A stretch of DNA of 64,000 bases from Xanthomonas sontii (GCF_040529055.1 NZ_CP132342.1:4214001-4278000); one strand, 5' to 3'. Positions 1 to 10,038 are shown, numbered from the stretch's first letter. Notes: generated by a model from the sequence alone, not told the origin. Made by a program: numbers and translations.

Positions 1-778
1 TGGCTAGGTAGGCCTGCGCCGCGGCCGAGTCCGGTGCCGCGGCCACCACCGGGGTGCCGGCGTCGCCCTGCTCGCGGATCGCGATCGCCAGCGGCAGCGA
101 CCCCAGCAGCGGCACGCCGTACTGCTGCGCCATGCGCTGGCCGCCGCCCTCGCCGAACAGGTGCTCGACATGGCCGCACTGGCTGCAGGTGTGCACCGCC
201 ATGTTCTCGACGATGCCCAGCACCGGCACCTCGACCTTCTCGAACATCTTCAGCGCCTTCTTCGCGTCCAGCGTGGCGATGTCCTGCGGGGTGGTGACGA
301 TCACCGCACCGGCCACCGGGATCTTCTGCGCCAGGGTCAGCTGGATGTCGCCGGTGCCGGGCGGCAGGTCGATCAGCAGGTAGTCCAGGTCGTCCCACAG
401 GGTGTCGGCGAACAGTTGGGTCAGCGCCGAGGTCGCCATCGGGCCGCGCCAGATCATCGGCGTGTCCTGGTCCACCAGCAGCCCGATCGACATCGCCTCG
501 ATGCCGAAGGCGCGCATCGGCTCGATGCTCTTGTCGTCCGGGCTGTCCGGGCGTCCGCTCAGGCCGAGCATGGCCGGCACACTGGGGCCGTAGACGTCGG
601 CATCCAGCACGCCGACACGCGCGCCCTGGCGCTGCAGGGCCAGGGCCAGGTTCACGGCAGTGGTGGACTTGCCCACCCCGCCCTTGCCGGAGCCCACGGC
701 GATGACGTTGCGGATGCGCGGGTGCGGGGCGAGCTTGGGCTGGACGGCGTGGGCGGGGAGACGCGGGCGATCGGTCAT
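1..778 (-). CDS. mrp: Mrp/ApbC-family P-loop ATPase, Fe-S cluster carrier (3' end cut off by the window)
   Basis: This P-loop ATPase of the Mrp/NBP35 family binds and transfers iron-sulfur clusters in the cytoplasm. The ATG is at 778 on the minus strand, and about 259 codons are present before the window edge, so the C terminus is missing. The deviant Walker A motif GKGGVGKS lies at residues 31-38, followed by LDADVYGPS and the switch region DLPPGTGD. A CSQC (CxxC) motif at residues 198-201 is the expected cluster-binding site of the dimer. The usual N-terminal DUF59 domain is absent: the ATPase begins within about 25 residues of the start. It is divergent from the receptor gene on its right. 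The family assignment is very secure. Confidence 0.96.
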   Translation of the reverse strand, partial: MTDRPRLPAHAVQPKLAPHPRIRNVIAVGSGKGGVGKSTTAVNLALALQRQGARVGVLDADVYGPSVPAMLGLSGRPDSPDDKSIEPMRAFGIEAMSIGLLVDQDTPMIWRGPMATSALTQLFADTLWDDLDYLLIDLPPGTGDIQLTLAQKIPVAGAVIVTTPQDIATLDAKKALKMFEKVEVPVLGIVENMAVHTCSQCGHVEHLFGEGGGQRMAQQYGVPLLGSLPLAIAIREQGDAGTPVVAAAPDSAAAQAYLA

Positions 779-1482
779 CGGAAAACTCAACAAGAAAGCG
801 TCGGCGACGCAGGCCAGGCATGCGCGCGACGGAAAGGAAACCATGGACCGCACACGGCGCCGCGGGCAGCGGCAGCGGCGCGGGCCGCACAGACACATGA
901 CTATACAAGTGCACCGACGCACGGTCCCGCGCCGCGGGCGGCGCGAGCGCTGGCGGATTTTGCGCAAATGCCGCGTGGCACGGCCTGCGACCGACCTTTC
1001 AGCTCCGTCATCGCGCGCCTCGGCACCGGCCCGCGCAGACGCCGGGATCGCGGCGCGCCATGCCGATGCGGCGATCACCCGCACTTGCACGCCCCACGAT
1101 GGCGAGTCGCGCTCACCGAAATGGTGCGTCGTTAGCCGGGCCGCGCTGCCGGCGGTATCGGGATCGCCCAGTCGTCGCAGGCCTTCAGGGGCACGGCCCG
1201 CCACGCCCCACATCCGTTCAGCAACCTATACAACGAATGCCCCGCAATGGTGCAAAGCAACGCGAAACTTGTCTACACCGGTGCCGCGGCCCGGCGTTCG
1301 CCGACATTTCCCGCCTGATCGGCGCAGTTTTTGTTGGTAGACGAAAAAAGTGACACCCATGTACAAACCGCGTTAAGTCCGTGTTACGTTTGGGTTGATC
1401 GCAGGATGCGATCCCACTTTCAAGGCACACGTCGCGGCACGAGGCCCCTCGCCTTATCGATTGATTTTCGGGGAAGAGAAAG
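779..1482. other. 704-bp divergent intergenic region between mrp and the first receptor gene
   Basis: I see no convincing gene here. The first 500 bases are GC-rich and featureless. The last 160 bases are markedly AT-richer, for example around 1328-1400, and should hold the promoter and leader of the receptor gene. Open frames crossing the region have no ribosome binding site or recognisable product. Confidence 0.6.
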
Positions 1483-4305
1483 ATGACTGTCCGTCATACT
1501 CGTAGTTTCAAGCACAGCCACCTGAGTGCCGCGCTGGCCTCCGCCATGCTTGTCCCGGCCGCGTTCGCCGCCTTCGCGCAGGACGCCACGACCGACGACA
1601 AGACCGATAAAGCGACGAATCTCGACAAGATCACCGTCACCGGCTCGCTGATCCCGCAGACCGAGATCGAGACCGCCACCCCGGTCACCACGATCAACGC
1701 CGAAGAAATCAAGGCGCGCGGCTTCAGCACCGTCGCCGACGTGCTGCAGAAGAGCTCGTTCGCCACCGGCGGCGTGCAGGGCGGGCAGAGCTCGGGTACC
1801 TTCACCCAGGGCGCGAAGACGGTGAGCCTGTTCGGCCTGCCGCCGGGCTACGTGAAGTACCTGATCGACGGCCGTCCGATGTCGAACTACCCGGCGCTGT
1901 ACAACGGCAGCGACACGTTCAACAACATCAGCGGCATTCCGATCGACCTGGTCGACCGCATCGAAATCCTGCCGGGCGGCCAGTCGTCGCTGTACGGCTC
2001 CGATGCGATCGCCGGCGTGATCAACGTCATCCTGAAGAAGAAGATGGACGGCGCGGTGTTCAGCATCCGCGGCGGCGGCTACTCCGAGGGCGGCGGCAGC
2101 AACTTCCGCACCACCTTCGCCGACGGCTGGACCTCGGCCGATGGCCGCACCAGCATCCTGGGCGGCTTGCAGTACGAAGAAAAGGATCCGATCTGGGCCT
2201 ACCAGCGCAGCCAGACCAAGCAGTTCAACACGCAGGGCTACAACGCCCAGCTGCCGAGCCGCGACTTCCTGGTCTACAGCCCGTTCACCAGCTACAAGTT
2301 CCTCGACCCGAACAACTGCAACAACGTGTCCGGCCTGTTCGGCGGCACCATCGCCAAGCAGCAGCGCCGCGGCTTCGGCGACGAGTACTACTGCGGCTCC
2401 AAGTACACCCCGGGCTACCGCACCCTGGACAGCGGCACCAAGTCGCTGCAGGCCTACCTGCACGGTACCCATGACCTGAACGACAACGTGCAGCTGTACG
2501 GCGACGTGCTCTACAGCCACGACGAGGTCAAGTACAACGCCGGCTCCAACTACATCTGGTGGGGTACCGCCGCCGACTTCGGCTACTACTACGATCCGCA
2601 GGTGGGCGACCTGCTGAACCTGCAGCGCTCGTTCGCCCCGGAAGAAATGGGCATCAACGGCATCAAGGACACGATGAGCCGCAACAAGAGCGACTCGGTG
2701 CGCGTGACCTTCGGCGCCCAGGGCCAGCTCGGCCAGTCGAGCTGGGACTACGATGCCGGCGTCACCTACACCCAGTACAAGCTGGAAGAGCGCCAGCTGG
2801 TCCGCTACAAAAACGCGATCGACCAGTTCTTCGTGAACCGCGTGCTGGGCCCGCAGCTCGGCCTGGACCCGAACTACGGCGCTTACCCGGTGTATTCGCC
2901 GAACTACGCGGCGTTCTACTCGCCGATCAGCCAGGCGGACTTCGCCAGCTTCACCGGCCAGGCCACCAACAAGAGCAAGACCTCCGACGGCATGATTCGC
3001 GTGCAGGCCACCAACGGCAAGCTGTTCAGCCTGCCTGGCGGCGACGCGGGCCTGGCCGTGGTCGGCGAGTACGGCAAGCAGAAGTGGGACTACGATCCGG
3101 ATCCGGTGATCCTCAACGGCGAAGTCTGGGGTCTGACCTCGGTGGCCGGCGGCGGCCAGCGCGACCGCTACGCGCTGACCTCGGAACTGCGCATGCCGGT
3201 GTTCGACCCGCTGACCATCACCCTGGCCGGCCGCTACGACGCGTTCAAGGCCAGCGGCCGCACCATCGACAAGCCGACCTACAGCATCTCGCTGGAGTAC
3301 CGTCCTTTCGAAACCCTGCTGCTGCGCGGTAAGTACGGCACCGCGTTCCGCGCGCCGACCCTGTCCGACCTGTACCAGGGCCAGAGCGGCTACTACAGCA
3401 GCGTTGTCGATTACTACCAGTGCGCGCAGCGCGGCTATCTGCCGGGCAATACCGACAACTGCCCGCAGGCCTACTCGAGCCGTCAGTTCCGCGGCACGCA
3501 GTCCGGCAGCCTGGACCTGAAGCCGATCAACGCCGACGTGTGGAGCGCGGGCTTCGTGTGGTCGCCGGTGGACCGCATGGCGCTGACCGTCGACTACCTC
3601 AACTGGGACATCAGCGATGAGGTCACCCAGCAGAGCGCCGACGGCCTGAGTCTGCAGGACTACCGCTGCCGCGCCGGCATCGACGACGCCAACTCTGCAC
3701 TGTGCAAGCAGACAGCGTCGCAGGTGACACGCAATGCGGCCGGCCAGATCACCAACATCTACACGCCGAAGATCAACGTCTCCAACCAGAAGCTGGAAGC
3801 GGTCACCGCCTCGTTCCGCTATGGCTACGACTTCGGTCGCTGGGGCGACCTGAGCACCATCGCCAGCTACAGCGAGAACCTGCGCCACAAGTACGTGCGC
3901 TACACGGGCGATACGCCGGTGGATCTACTGAACGATCCGTACTGGAGCACCGACCCGAAGCGCAAGGCCGACGCGTCGCTGACCTGGGACATCGGCAAGT
4001 TCTCGACCACCTGGTACGCGAGCTGGTTCGACAAGACCCCGAACTACGCGGCGACCGTCGCACCGGCCGGCTATGCCTCACCGCGCGCCGGCAAGCTGCC
4101 GTCGCACATCACCCACAACGCCAGCGTCACCTACAAGGCGTTCGAGGGCATGGAGCTGTCGCTGATGATGACCAACGTGTTCAACAAGATGCCGCCGCTG
4201 GACAAGTCCTACCCGGGCAGCGCGCAGTGGGCGTACAACGAATACAACTTCGATGTGTACGGCCGTGCGTACTACCTGGAAATGCGTTACTCGTTCGGCA
4301 AGTAA
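1483..4305 (+). CDS. TonB-dependent outer-membrane receptor (Oar-like), 940 aa
   Basis: This is an outer-membrane active transporter driven by TonB. The start is the ATG at 1483, preceded by the purine-rich GGGGAAGAGAAAG. The signal peptide spans about residues 1-32 (AAFAAFAQD cleavage region). The plug domain follows, with KITVTGSLIPQTEIETATPV at about 48-67 and the plug-end signature DRIEILPGGQSSLYGSDAIAGVINVIL at about 160-186, then a long beta barrel ending EMRYSFGK. The terminal aromatic residue is followed by two extra residues. The same plug style occurs in the receptors at 7131 and 53869, so all three are one paralogous subfamily. The substrate cannot be told from the sequence; peptides or glycans are plausible. 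The gene stands alone and ends at a strong terminator. Confidence 0.93.
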   Translation: MTVRHTRSFKHSHLSAALASAMLVPAAFAAFAQDATTDDKTDKATNLDKITVTGSLIPQTEIETATPVTTINAEEIKARGFSTVADVLQKSSFATGGVQGGQSSGTFTQGAKTVSLFGLPPGYVKYLIDGRPMSNYPALYNGSDTFNNISGIPIDLVDRIEILPGGQSSLYGSDAIAGVINVILKKKMDGAVFSIRGGGYSEGGGSNFRTTFADGWTSADGRTSILGGLQYEEKDPIWAYQRSQTKQFNTQGYNAQLPSRDFLVYSPFTSYKFLDPNNCNNVSGLFGGTIAKQQRRGFGDEYYCGSKYTPGYRTLDSGTKSLQAYLHGTHDLNDNVQLYGDVLYSHDEVKYNAGSNYIWWGTAADFGYYYDPQVGDLLNLQRSFAPEEMGINGIKDTMSRNKSDSVRVTFGAQGQLGQSSWDYDAGVTYTQYKLEERQLVRYKNAIDQFFVNRVLGPQLGLDPNYGAYPVYSPNYAAFYSPISQADFASFTGQATNKSKTSDGMIRVQATNGKLFSLPGGDAGLAVVGEYGKQKWDYDPDPVILNGEVWGLTSVAGGGQRDRYALTSELRMPVFDPLTITLAGRYDAFKASGRTIDKPTYSISLEYRPFETLLLRGKYGTAFRAPTLSDLYQGQSGYYSSVVDYYQCAQRGYLPGNTDNCPQAYSSRQFRGTQSGSLDLKPINADVWSAGFVWSPVDRMALTVDYLNWDISDEVTQQSADGLSLQDYRCRAGIDDANSALCKQTASQVTRNAAGQITNIYTPKINVSNQKLEAVTASFRYGYDFGRWGDLSTIASYSENLRHKYVRYTGDTPVDLLNDPYWSTDPKRKADASLTWDIGKFSTTWYASWFDKTPNYAATVAPAGYASPRAGKLPSHITHNASVTYKAFEGMELSLMMTNVFNKMPPLDKSYPGSAQWAYNEYNFDVYGRAYYLEMRYSFGK

Positions 4306-4328
4306 GCCGACACGCAGGTCCTCACAGA

Positions 4329-4356
4329 GCCCACCCGCAAGGGTGGGCTTTTTTTT
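4329..4356 (+). terminator. Rho-independent terminator of the first receptor gene
   Basis: A perfect 8-bp stem, GCCCACCC/GGGTGGGC, with a GCAA tetraloop is followed by eight T residues, 24 bases after the receptor stop codon. Confidence 0.95.
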
Positions 4357-4585
4357 GGCCTCGCATTCGCGGCCTGCCCGGTCATTCCATCCATTGCAGG
4401 CGTCTGCCCGCGCTGCGCGTCGGCGAGATTGGTCAAGCACACATGATTTGCGCACGACAGCGTTCCGCCGCCGTGGCCGTTGGCGCCGTCAGCCCATGCT
4501 GTAATCGCGCCCAGCGCATCCGTCGCCGCCGACACGCCCCTCCTCGTCGCCGCATGCCGCAATGCATCCAGTGGAGATACCCGAC

Positions 4586-4975
4586 ATGCCGCGTCGCGAC
4601 TTCGATCCTGCCACCTTCACCGCGGATGGGCGGCCGGCAACCCAGGCACGGCTGTTCGATGCGGACACGCCGCCGCCGTGGCACGGCGTCGTCGCCGGCG
4701 CAGCCCTGGGTGGTGCGGTCACCGTCCTGACCTACGGCACCGATGCGATCGGCGACGGCCCGCCGCGCCACGTCCATCCGTACGACGAAACCTTCGTGGT
4801 CCAGGTCGGACGCGCGCGGTTCTTCGTCGGCGACAGCACGCTCGAGGCGGCGGCCGGAGACGTGGTCTTCGGTCCCGCCGGCGTGCCGCACCGGTTCGAG
4901 AACCTGGGTCCTGGCCGTCTGCAGACGCTGGACATCCATCATTCGCCGACCTGGATCCAGACCGATCTGGACTAG
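4586..4975 (+). CDS. Small single-domain cupin protein, 129 aa
   Basis: This small beta-barrel protein of the cupin superfamily has both conserved motifs. Motif 1 is around HVHPYDE, with His62, His64 and Glu68. Motif 2 is GPAGVPHRFEN, with His102. These four residues are the usual metal ligands, so it probably binds a divalent metal. I chose the ATG at 4586 because GGAG at 4573-4576 lies nine bases upstream; an in-frame ATG at 4562 would add eight residues but has no clear binding site. There is no signal peptide, so it is cytoplasmic. Substrate and reaction are unknown; such proteins may be dioxygenases, isomerases or sugar-binding domains. It is not in an obvious operon. Confidence 0.85.
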   Translation: MPRRDFDPATFTADGRPATQARLFDADTPPPWHGVVAGAALGGAVTVLTYGTDAIGDGPPRHVHPYDETFVVQVGRARFFVGDSTLEAAAGDVVFGPAGVPHRFENLGPGRLQTLDIHHSPTWIQTDLD

Positions 4976-5156
4976 GCGAGGCCAGCCACGCGCAGTGCGG
5001 CAATGCCGCGGCACACAGGAGCGCCACGCAAGAAGTGCGCAGCGCTCACCGCTCCGCACCACGCCTGCGCCACGCGCCACGCGCCAGCGTGCGCGCCGGA
5101 TACCACAGCGACCGATCACGGAGCGGTAGAGACCGGCCGCGTGGCCGGCCCAGTGG

Positions 5157-6722
5157 TTACGGATAGAACGCCGACAACAGCGCCTTCAGTTCCTGCAGAT
5201 CCTCGCCGTAGCGCTGCCAACGCCCCATGTAGGAACGCGTCATCGACGTGCGCACCTGCACCACACTGGCGGTGGCCACCGGCGCCTGGTTCTGCTCGAA
5301 ATGCAGGCAGGCGTCGTCCCACGGCAGGCCGCAGAACTCCAGCAGGCGGCGCGTGGTCGGCTCCTGCGCGTTCACCAGATCCTCGTAGTCGACCTGCAGG
5401 ATGCGCTGCGGCAGCACCGCGTTCCAGTGCGCCATCAGCCGGTCGAACATCAGGAAGTAGCGGCCGACGTCCATCAGGTCGAAGGAATAGTCGTAGTACG
5501 GCGAGGACAGCGCGAACAACTGGCGGAAGTTGCTCAGGCAGGTATCCATCGGGTCGCGCCGCAGGCACACGATCTTCGCCTTCGGCAAGGCGCGCGCGAT
5601 GTGGCCGGCGTAGAGGAAGTTGTGCGGCAGCTTGTCCACGAAGCGCGGCTTCAGCGCCGTGCCGGGCCGCGTGGACTCGACATAGCCGCGGCCGAGCGCG
5701 CGCCAGTCCAGCCCCTGCACCTGGCTCAGCGTGGCTTCGTCGAGGATCTCCGGCGACGGCGTGCCGGTCAGGCGCTTGAGCACCACCGAGAAGTTCTGCA
5801 GTTCCCCCGCCGAGTGCACCTGCGGATGGCTGGACAGGATCCGGTCCACCAGCGTGGTGCCGCTGCGCGGCATGCCGATCACGAAGATCGGCTCCTCGCT
5901 CTCGAAGCCCGCCACCGGCGCATCGTCGACGCGGAAGCTCCGATGCAGGGCCTCGAACAGGCGCGCATCGCGCTCGGAGGTGTAGCCGCGCGCACGCTTG
6001 TGCACCGACTTGCCCTGCACATAACCGCGGAACGCCGCGCGGTAGTCGCCAAGGTCTTCGTGCTCTTTGGCCAGCGCCAGGTTCAGGTGCAGCACCGCGT
6101 CCGGATCGTCGCCGGCCGACGCCAACGCGGCCTCGAGCAGGGCCAGGTTGTTCTCTTCCGGCGTCCACTTGCGCAGCTGCGACAGCGACAGATACACCTT
6201 CCAGTAGCGCGGCTCCAGGGCCAGGCAGGCGCGGTATTCGGCCTCGGCCTCCTGCAGCCTGCCGGAGAACAGCAGCGAGGTGCCCAGGTTGTAGCGGAAG
6301 CTGGCCTGCTGCGGCGCCGCCTGCACCGCACGCGTGAACGCCTGCAACGACGCAGCGTGTTCGTTGACCTGGCTGTAGACCACGCCCAGCGTGTCCAGGG
6401 TATGTGCATCGGTGGGCTGCAGCGCCATCGCCTGATCGGCGAAACGGTGCGCATCCTGCAGGAACCGGCCCATCGCCAGCACCCGCGCCAGTTGCGCCGC
6501 GTAGTCGGCGCGTTCGGGATTGAGGGTCGCGGCCTGGTGCAGATGCACCGCGGCGACCTGCATCTGCTGCAACTCCAGCGCCGCCACGCCGGCGACGAAA
6601 TGCACGCCCGGATGCTGCGGCAAGTCCTGCAGCAGATGCTGCGCGATCCGCAGCGCGTGCGGCCAGTCGCTGCGATTGAGCGCCGCGATGGCCTGGTTGT
6701 AGAGCTGAACCTGTTCGCTCAT
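5157..6722 (-). CDS. TPR-repeat sulfotransferase family protein, 521 aa
   Basis: The N-terminal half (about residues 5-235) is a run of tetratricopeptide repeats such as ALNRSDWPHALRIAQHLL and LGTSLLFSGRLQEAEAEYRA. The C-terminal half is a sulfotransferase domain: the PAPS 5'-phosphate loop FVIGMPRSGTTLVDRIL has PRSGTT at residues 285-290, and a 3'-phosphate-type segment VCLRRDPMDTCLSNF follows. The protein would transfer sulfate from PAPS to an unknown acceptor, with the TPR part probably holding a protein or peptide partner. The start at 6722 was chosen over an in-frame ATG 14 codons upstream because AGGGGAGAT lies just upstream. It sits between two receptor genes and diverges from the second. 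Confidence 0.9.
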   Translation of the reverse strand: MSEQVQLYNQAIAALNRSDWPHALRIAQHLLQDLPQHPGVHFVAGVAALELQQMQVAAVHLHQAATLNPERADYAAQLARVLAMGRFLQDAHRFADQAMALQPTDAHTLDTLGVVYSQVNEHAASLQAFTRAVQAAPQQASFRYNLGTSLLFSGRLQEAEAEYRACLALEPRYWKVYLSLSQLRKWTPEENNLALLEAALASAGDDPDAVLHLNLALAKEHEDLGDYRAAFRGYVQGKSVHKRARGYTSERDARLFEALHRSFRVDDAPVAGFESEEPIFVIGMPRSGTTLVDRILSSHPQVHSAGELQNFSVVLKRLTGTPSPEILDEATLSQVQGLDWRALGRGYVESTRPGTALKPRFVDKLPHNFLYAGHIARALPKAKIVCLRRDPMDTCLSNFRQLFALSSPYYDYSFDLMDVGRYFLMFDRLMAHWNAVLPQRILQVDYEDLVNAQEPTTRRLLEFCGLPWDDACLHFEQNQAPVATASVVQVRTSMTRSYMGRWQRYGEDLQELKALLSAFYP

Positions 6723-7130
6723 GGATGCGCCCGATCTCCCCTGGAAGGCTGGCCGCGGCGGCACGCAGGCGGACGCGGCGGTCTCCGATTATGACTGCAG
6801 CGCAGCATTCGCGCGCATGCGCGGTGGCTGCCGCCAGCCGCCGCCGCACACCCCGGCCGCAGGGCGAGCGCGGAGCGAAACGGGCTCGCCCTGGCGCAAA
6901 CGCCGCGGCTACAAGGGCTTGCATCACGTGGCGTCCAGGTGCGCCTGCCGCAGCGACCGCCTTTACAGCAAGCCCACTTCAAAAACATGTCATGTAACGC
7001 AAATTTTTCGTTACTTTTCCGATTTGTTCATGCTACGGTCAAGAAACGTGAAACGGACCTCACGCTCTCTACACGTACCTGTCCAGGAAGGGACCTGGGT
7101 ACTGCACATGCATCTAGGGGAAATTTGTCA
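6723..7130. promoter_or_regulatory. 408-bp divergent region with an AT-rich promoter/operator zone for the second receptor
   Basis: The part from about 6965 to 7080 is unusually AT-rich for this genome. It holds the inverted repeat GTAACG-N9-CGTTAC (6994-7014) and ATTTGTTCATG (7022-7032). Both have relatives upstream of the receptor gene at 53869. The region must also carry the promoter of the leftward sulfotransferase gene. A reading frame extends upstream from the receptor to 6939 but is not supported as coding. Confidence 0.6.
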
Positions 7131-9986
7131 ATGTCAGTCAAAGCACCGACTCCCAAGCGGAGTCTTCTGGTCGTTGCTGTGTCCGCCATTCTGGCCCTGC
7201 CCGCCGCGTCGGCGCTGGCGCAAAGCCAGCCCGCGAGCGAGGAATCGGAGACGGAACAACTGACCGAGGCCACCGGCGCCAAGGCGCGCACCCTCGAGAA
7301 GGTGACGGTGACCGGTTCGCGCATCCAGCGCACCGAGGTCGAGGGCCCCTCGCCCGTCACCATCATCTCCGCCACGCAGATCGAGCGCGAAGGCTTCAAC
7401 ACCGTCTTCGACGCGCTGAGCACGCTCACCCAGGCCTCCGGCTCCACCCAGAACGAGCTGTTCCAGGGCGGCTTCACCCCTAACGCCAGCGTGATCAACC
7501 TGCGCGGCCTCGGCCCCGGCCGCACCCTGCTGCTGATCAACGGGCGCCGCGCCGCGGACTACCCGCTGCCCTACAACGGCCAGAGCAACTTCGCCAACTT
7601 CGGCAATATCCCGGCCGCGGCGGTCGACCGCATCGAGATCCTCGCCGGCGGCGCCTCGGCCATCTACGGCTCCGACGCGGTCGCCGGCGTGGTCAACGTC
7701 ATCCTCAAGACCAACTACGAGGGCGACCTGGTCAAGCTGCGCGGCAGCACCCTGACCCGCGGCGGCGGCGACACCGGCGACTTCCAGTGGATCGGCGGCA
7801 AGACCGGCGACCGCTGGAGCCTGACCTACGCCTTCGAGTACACCGCCGGCGAGCCGCTGTACGGCTACCAGCGCGACTTCATGGATTCGTCGCTGGACAA
7901 CCCGTTCCCGCCGGCTTTCGTCGGCATCCAGCCGACCGGCACCATGCGCGTGCGCCGCCGCACCGGCTCGACCACCAACTCCTACTTCGCGCCGCCGGCC
8001 GGCGCCTGCGAACAGTTGGGCGACGAGTGGGTGCGCTGGAACTACCGCAGCGCCAGCGCCGCCGGCGCCATCACCAACCTCGGCCAGGCCTGCGGCACCT
8101 TCAAGGATCCGGCCTACCAGACCATCCGCAACGAGAACAACGACCTGTCCGGCTACGCCTACGGCACCTTCGATTTCGAAGGCGGCATGCAGGGCTGGGC
8201 CAGCCTGCAGGCCTGGTCGTCCGAGTCCAAGTACACCTCGGGCACCCAGTTCTGGTCCGGCCGCACCAGTGGCGCGCTGTGGTTCGATCCGGGCTTCAAC
8301 GCGCTGGTCGACGCGCAGCGCGTGTTCGCCCCGCAGGAAGCCGGCGGCGTCGAGCACCTGATGGCGCGCAACAAGGAGAAGTCCTACGACTTCGCCGCTG
8401 GCCTGCGCGGCAAGCTGGGCGACCGCTTCGACTGGGACCTGACCCTGTCGCGCGCCGAGTACAAGGTGAAGGTCGATCGTCCGCGCCTGATGGCCTCGGC
8501 GGTCAACGACTACTTCCTCGGCCAGCAACTGGGCACCCGCGTGGTGGGCGGCGTCACCTATCCGGTGTATCGCCTGAACCAGCAACGCTACTACAGCGCA
8601 CTGACCCCGGACCAGTTCGCGGCGTTGAGCACCACGGTCAAGACCGATGCCAACTCGCACGTCAACCAGGGCAGCTTCGTGCTCTCCGGCGACCTGTTCG
8701 AGCTGCCGGCCGGCGCGCTGGGCTTCGCCGGCATCGTCGAAGCCTCGCAGCAGGAATACAAGCTCAACGCCGACCCGCGCATCCTGCCCGACTACACCGG
8801 CACCGACCGTCCGTACAACCTCACCGGCACCGGCGGCGGCGGCAAGCGCGACCGCTACGCGCTGGGCGTGGAGCTGTCGATTCCGATCCTCAGCTCGCTG
8901 AAGGCGCACCTGGCCGGACGCCTGGACAAGTACGACGACGTCACCGCGGTGGACGACGCCAAGACCTGGAACGCCGGCCTGGAATGGCGTCCACTGGACA
9001 ATCTGCTGTTCCGCGGCTCCTACTCCACCAGCTTCCGCGCGCCGGACCTGCACTACGTGTTCGCCGATCGCAGCGGTTCGTTCTCCAGCATCTTCGACAC
9101 CCGTCGCTGCCTGGAAAGCGGCCGCGCCGCGGCGCAGTGCCCGACCTCGGACACCACGGTGAACTACACCGCCTACGGCGTGCGCCAGGGCACCACCAAC
9201 CTCTCCGAGGAAACCGGCACGTCGTGGACCGCCGGCTTCGTGTGGGACGTGCTCGACGGCCTGTCGGTCACCGCCGACTACTACGACATCCGCCTGAAGA
9301 ACGTGGTGGCCGACATCACCTCCACCTACATCCTCGACGGCGAAGCCGGCTGCGTGACCGGGCTGACCCGCAACCGCAACCCGTTCACCCTGGGTGCGCC
9401 GGGCTCGGCGTTCTGCAACGACATGCTGTCGCGGGTCACCCGCCTCAACGCGCCGGGCACGCCGAACGACGGCCAGATCACCGAGATCCGCCGCGGTCCG
9501 ATCAACCGCGCCTTCCTCGGCACCAAGGGCATCGATGCGTCGCTGGACTACCGCCTGGACACCGACCGGCTGGGCGACTTCCGCTTCCAGGTGGGCTACT
9601 CGCACACCCTCGAGCAGAAGTCGGCCGAGTTCAAGGGCGATCCGATCCTCGATTACCGCGACGACCTGGGCAACTTCGACTTCCGCAGCCGCATCCGCAC
9701 CACCGCGACCTGGCAGAGGAACGACTGGCAGGCGGCGGTGTTCATGATCCGCTACGGCAGCCTGCCGAACTGGCAGGAGACCGGCCGCATCGCGCCGTAC
9801 TTCATCTGGAACGCCAACGTGGGCAAGAAGCTGACCGACAAGCTGACGGTCAACTTCTACGTCAACAACGTGTTCGACAAGACGCATCCGAAGGACAGCG
9901 GCTACAACACGTATCCGTACTTCTGGCGCGCCTACAGCCCGTACGGCCGCGAAGTGTCGGCGGAGTTCCAGTACCGCTTCCGCTGA
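7131..9986 (+). CDS. TonB-dependent outer-membrane receptor (Oar-like), 951 aa
   Basis: This is a second large TonB-dependent transporter. The ATG at 7131 follows AGGGGAAAT and gives an immediate signal peptide, MSVKAPTPKRSLLVVAVSAI, with cleavage near ALA-QS at about residue 31; upstream in-frame starts would bury it. The plug begins with KVTVTGSRIQRTEVEGPSPV and ends in DRIEILAGGASAIYGSDAVAGVVNVIL. The barrel follows and closes with EFQYRFR. Paired cysteines in the barrel may form extracellular-loop disulfides. A long hairpin separates it from the S9 peptidase gene 79 bases downstream, and the two are probably a functional unit for uptake and cleavage of a peptide-like ligand; that is inference from proximity. 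Confidence 0.93.
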   Translation: MSVKAPTPKRSLLVVAVSAILALPAASALAQSQPASEESETEQLTEATGAKARTLEKVTVTGSRIQRTEVEGPSPVTIISATQIEREGFNTVFDALSTLTQASGSTQNELFQGGFTPNASVINLRGLGPGRTLLLINGRRAADYPLPYNGQSNFANFGNIPAAAVDRIEILAGGASAIYGSDAVAGVVNVILKTNYEGDLVKLRGSTLTRGGGDTGDFQWIGGKTGDRWSLTYAFEYTAGEPLYGYQRDFMDSSLDNPFPPAFVGIQPTGTMRVRRRTGSTTNSYFAPPAGACEQLGDEWVRWNYRSASAAGAITNLGQACGTFKDPAYQTIRNENNDLSGYAYGTFDFEGGMQGWASLQAWSSESKYTSGTQFWSGRTSGALWFDPGFNALVDAQRVFAPQEAGGVEHLMARNKEKSYDFAAGLRGKLGDRFDWDLTLSRAEYKVKVDRPRLMASAVNDYFLGQQLGTRVVGGVTYPVYRLNQQRYYSALTPDQFAALSTTVKTDANSHVNQGSFVLSGDLFELPAGALGFAGIVEASQQEYKLNADPRILPDYTGTDRPYNLTGTGGGGKRDRYALGVELSIPILSSLKAHLAGRLDKYDDVTAVDDAKTWNAGLEWRPLDNLLFRGSYSTSFRAPDLHYVFADRSGSFSSIFDTRRCLESGRAAAQCPTSDTTVNYTAYGVRQGTTNLSEETGTSWTAGFVWDVLDGLSVTADYYDIRLKNVVADITSTYILDGEAGCVTGLTRNRNPFTLGAPGSAFCNDMLSRVTRLNAPGTPNDGQITEIRRGPINRAFLGTKGIDASLDYRLDTDRLGDFRFQVGYSHTLEQKSAEFKGDPILDYRDDLGNFDFRSRIRTTATWQRNDWQAAVFMIRYGSLPNWQETGRIAPYFIWNANVGKKLTDKLTVNFYVNNVFDKTHPKDSGYNTYPYFWRAYSPYGREVSAEFQYRFR

Positions 9987-10010
9987 GCCGCACCACGCGC
10001 ACTGGAGGTC

Positions 10011-10038
10011 AGCGAGAGCCCGGCATCGGGCTCTCGCT
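10011..10038 (+). terminator. 12-bp hairpin between receptor and S9 peptidase genes
   Basis: A perfect 12-bp stem (10011-10022 with 10027-10038) closes on a GCAT loop. No T-tract follows, so it may be an attenuating or mRNA-stabilising hairpin rather than a full terminator. It ends one base before a possible GTG start at 10039, which argues for the later start of the peptidase gene. Confidence 0.7.

Noticed and set aside
970..990. Sigma-54 promoter-like TGGCAC upstream of the first receptor
   Set aside because: The required TTGC element at the correct spacing is absent, and it is 500 bases from the gene.
6939..7130. Extended start for the second receptor
   Set aside because: It would put 64 residues before a perfect signal peptide and run through the AT-rich promoter zone.
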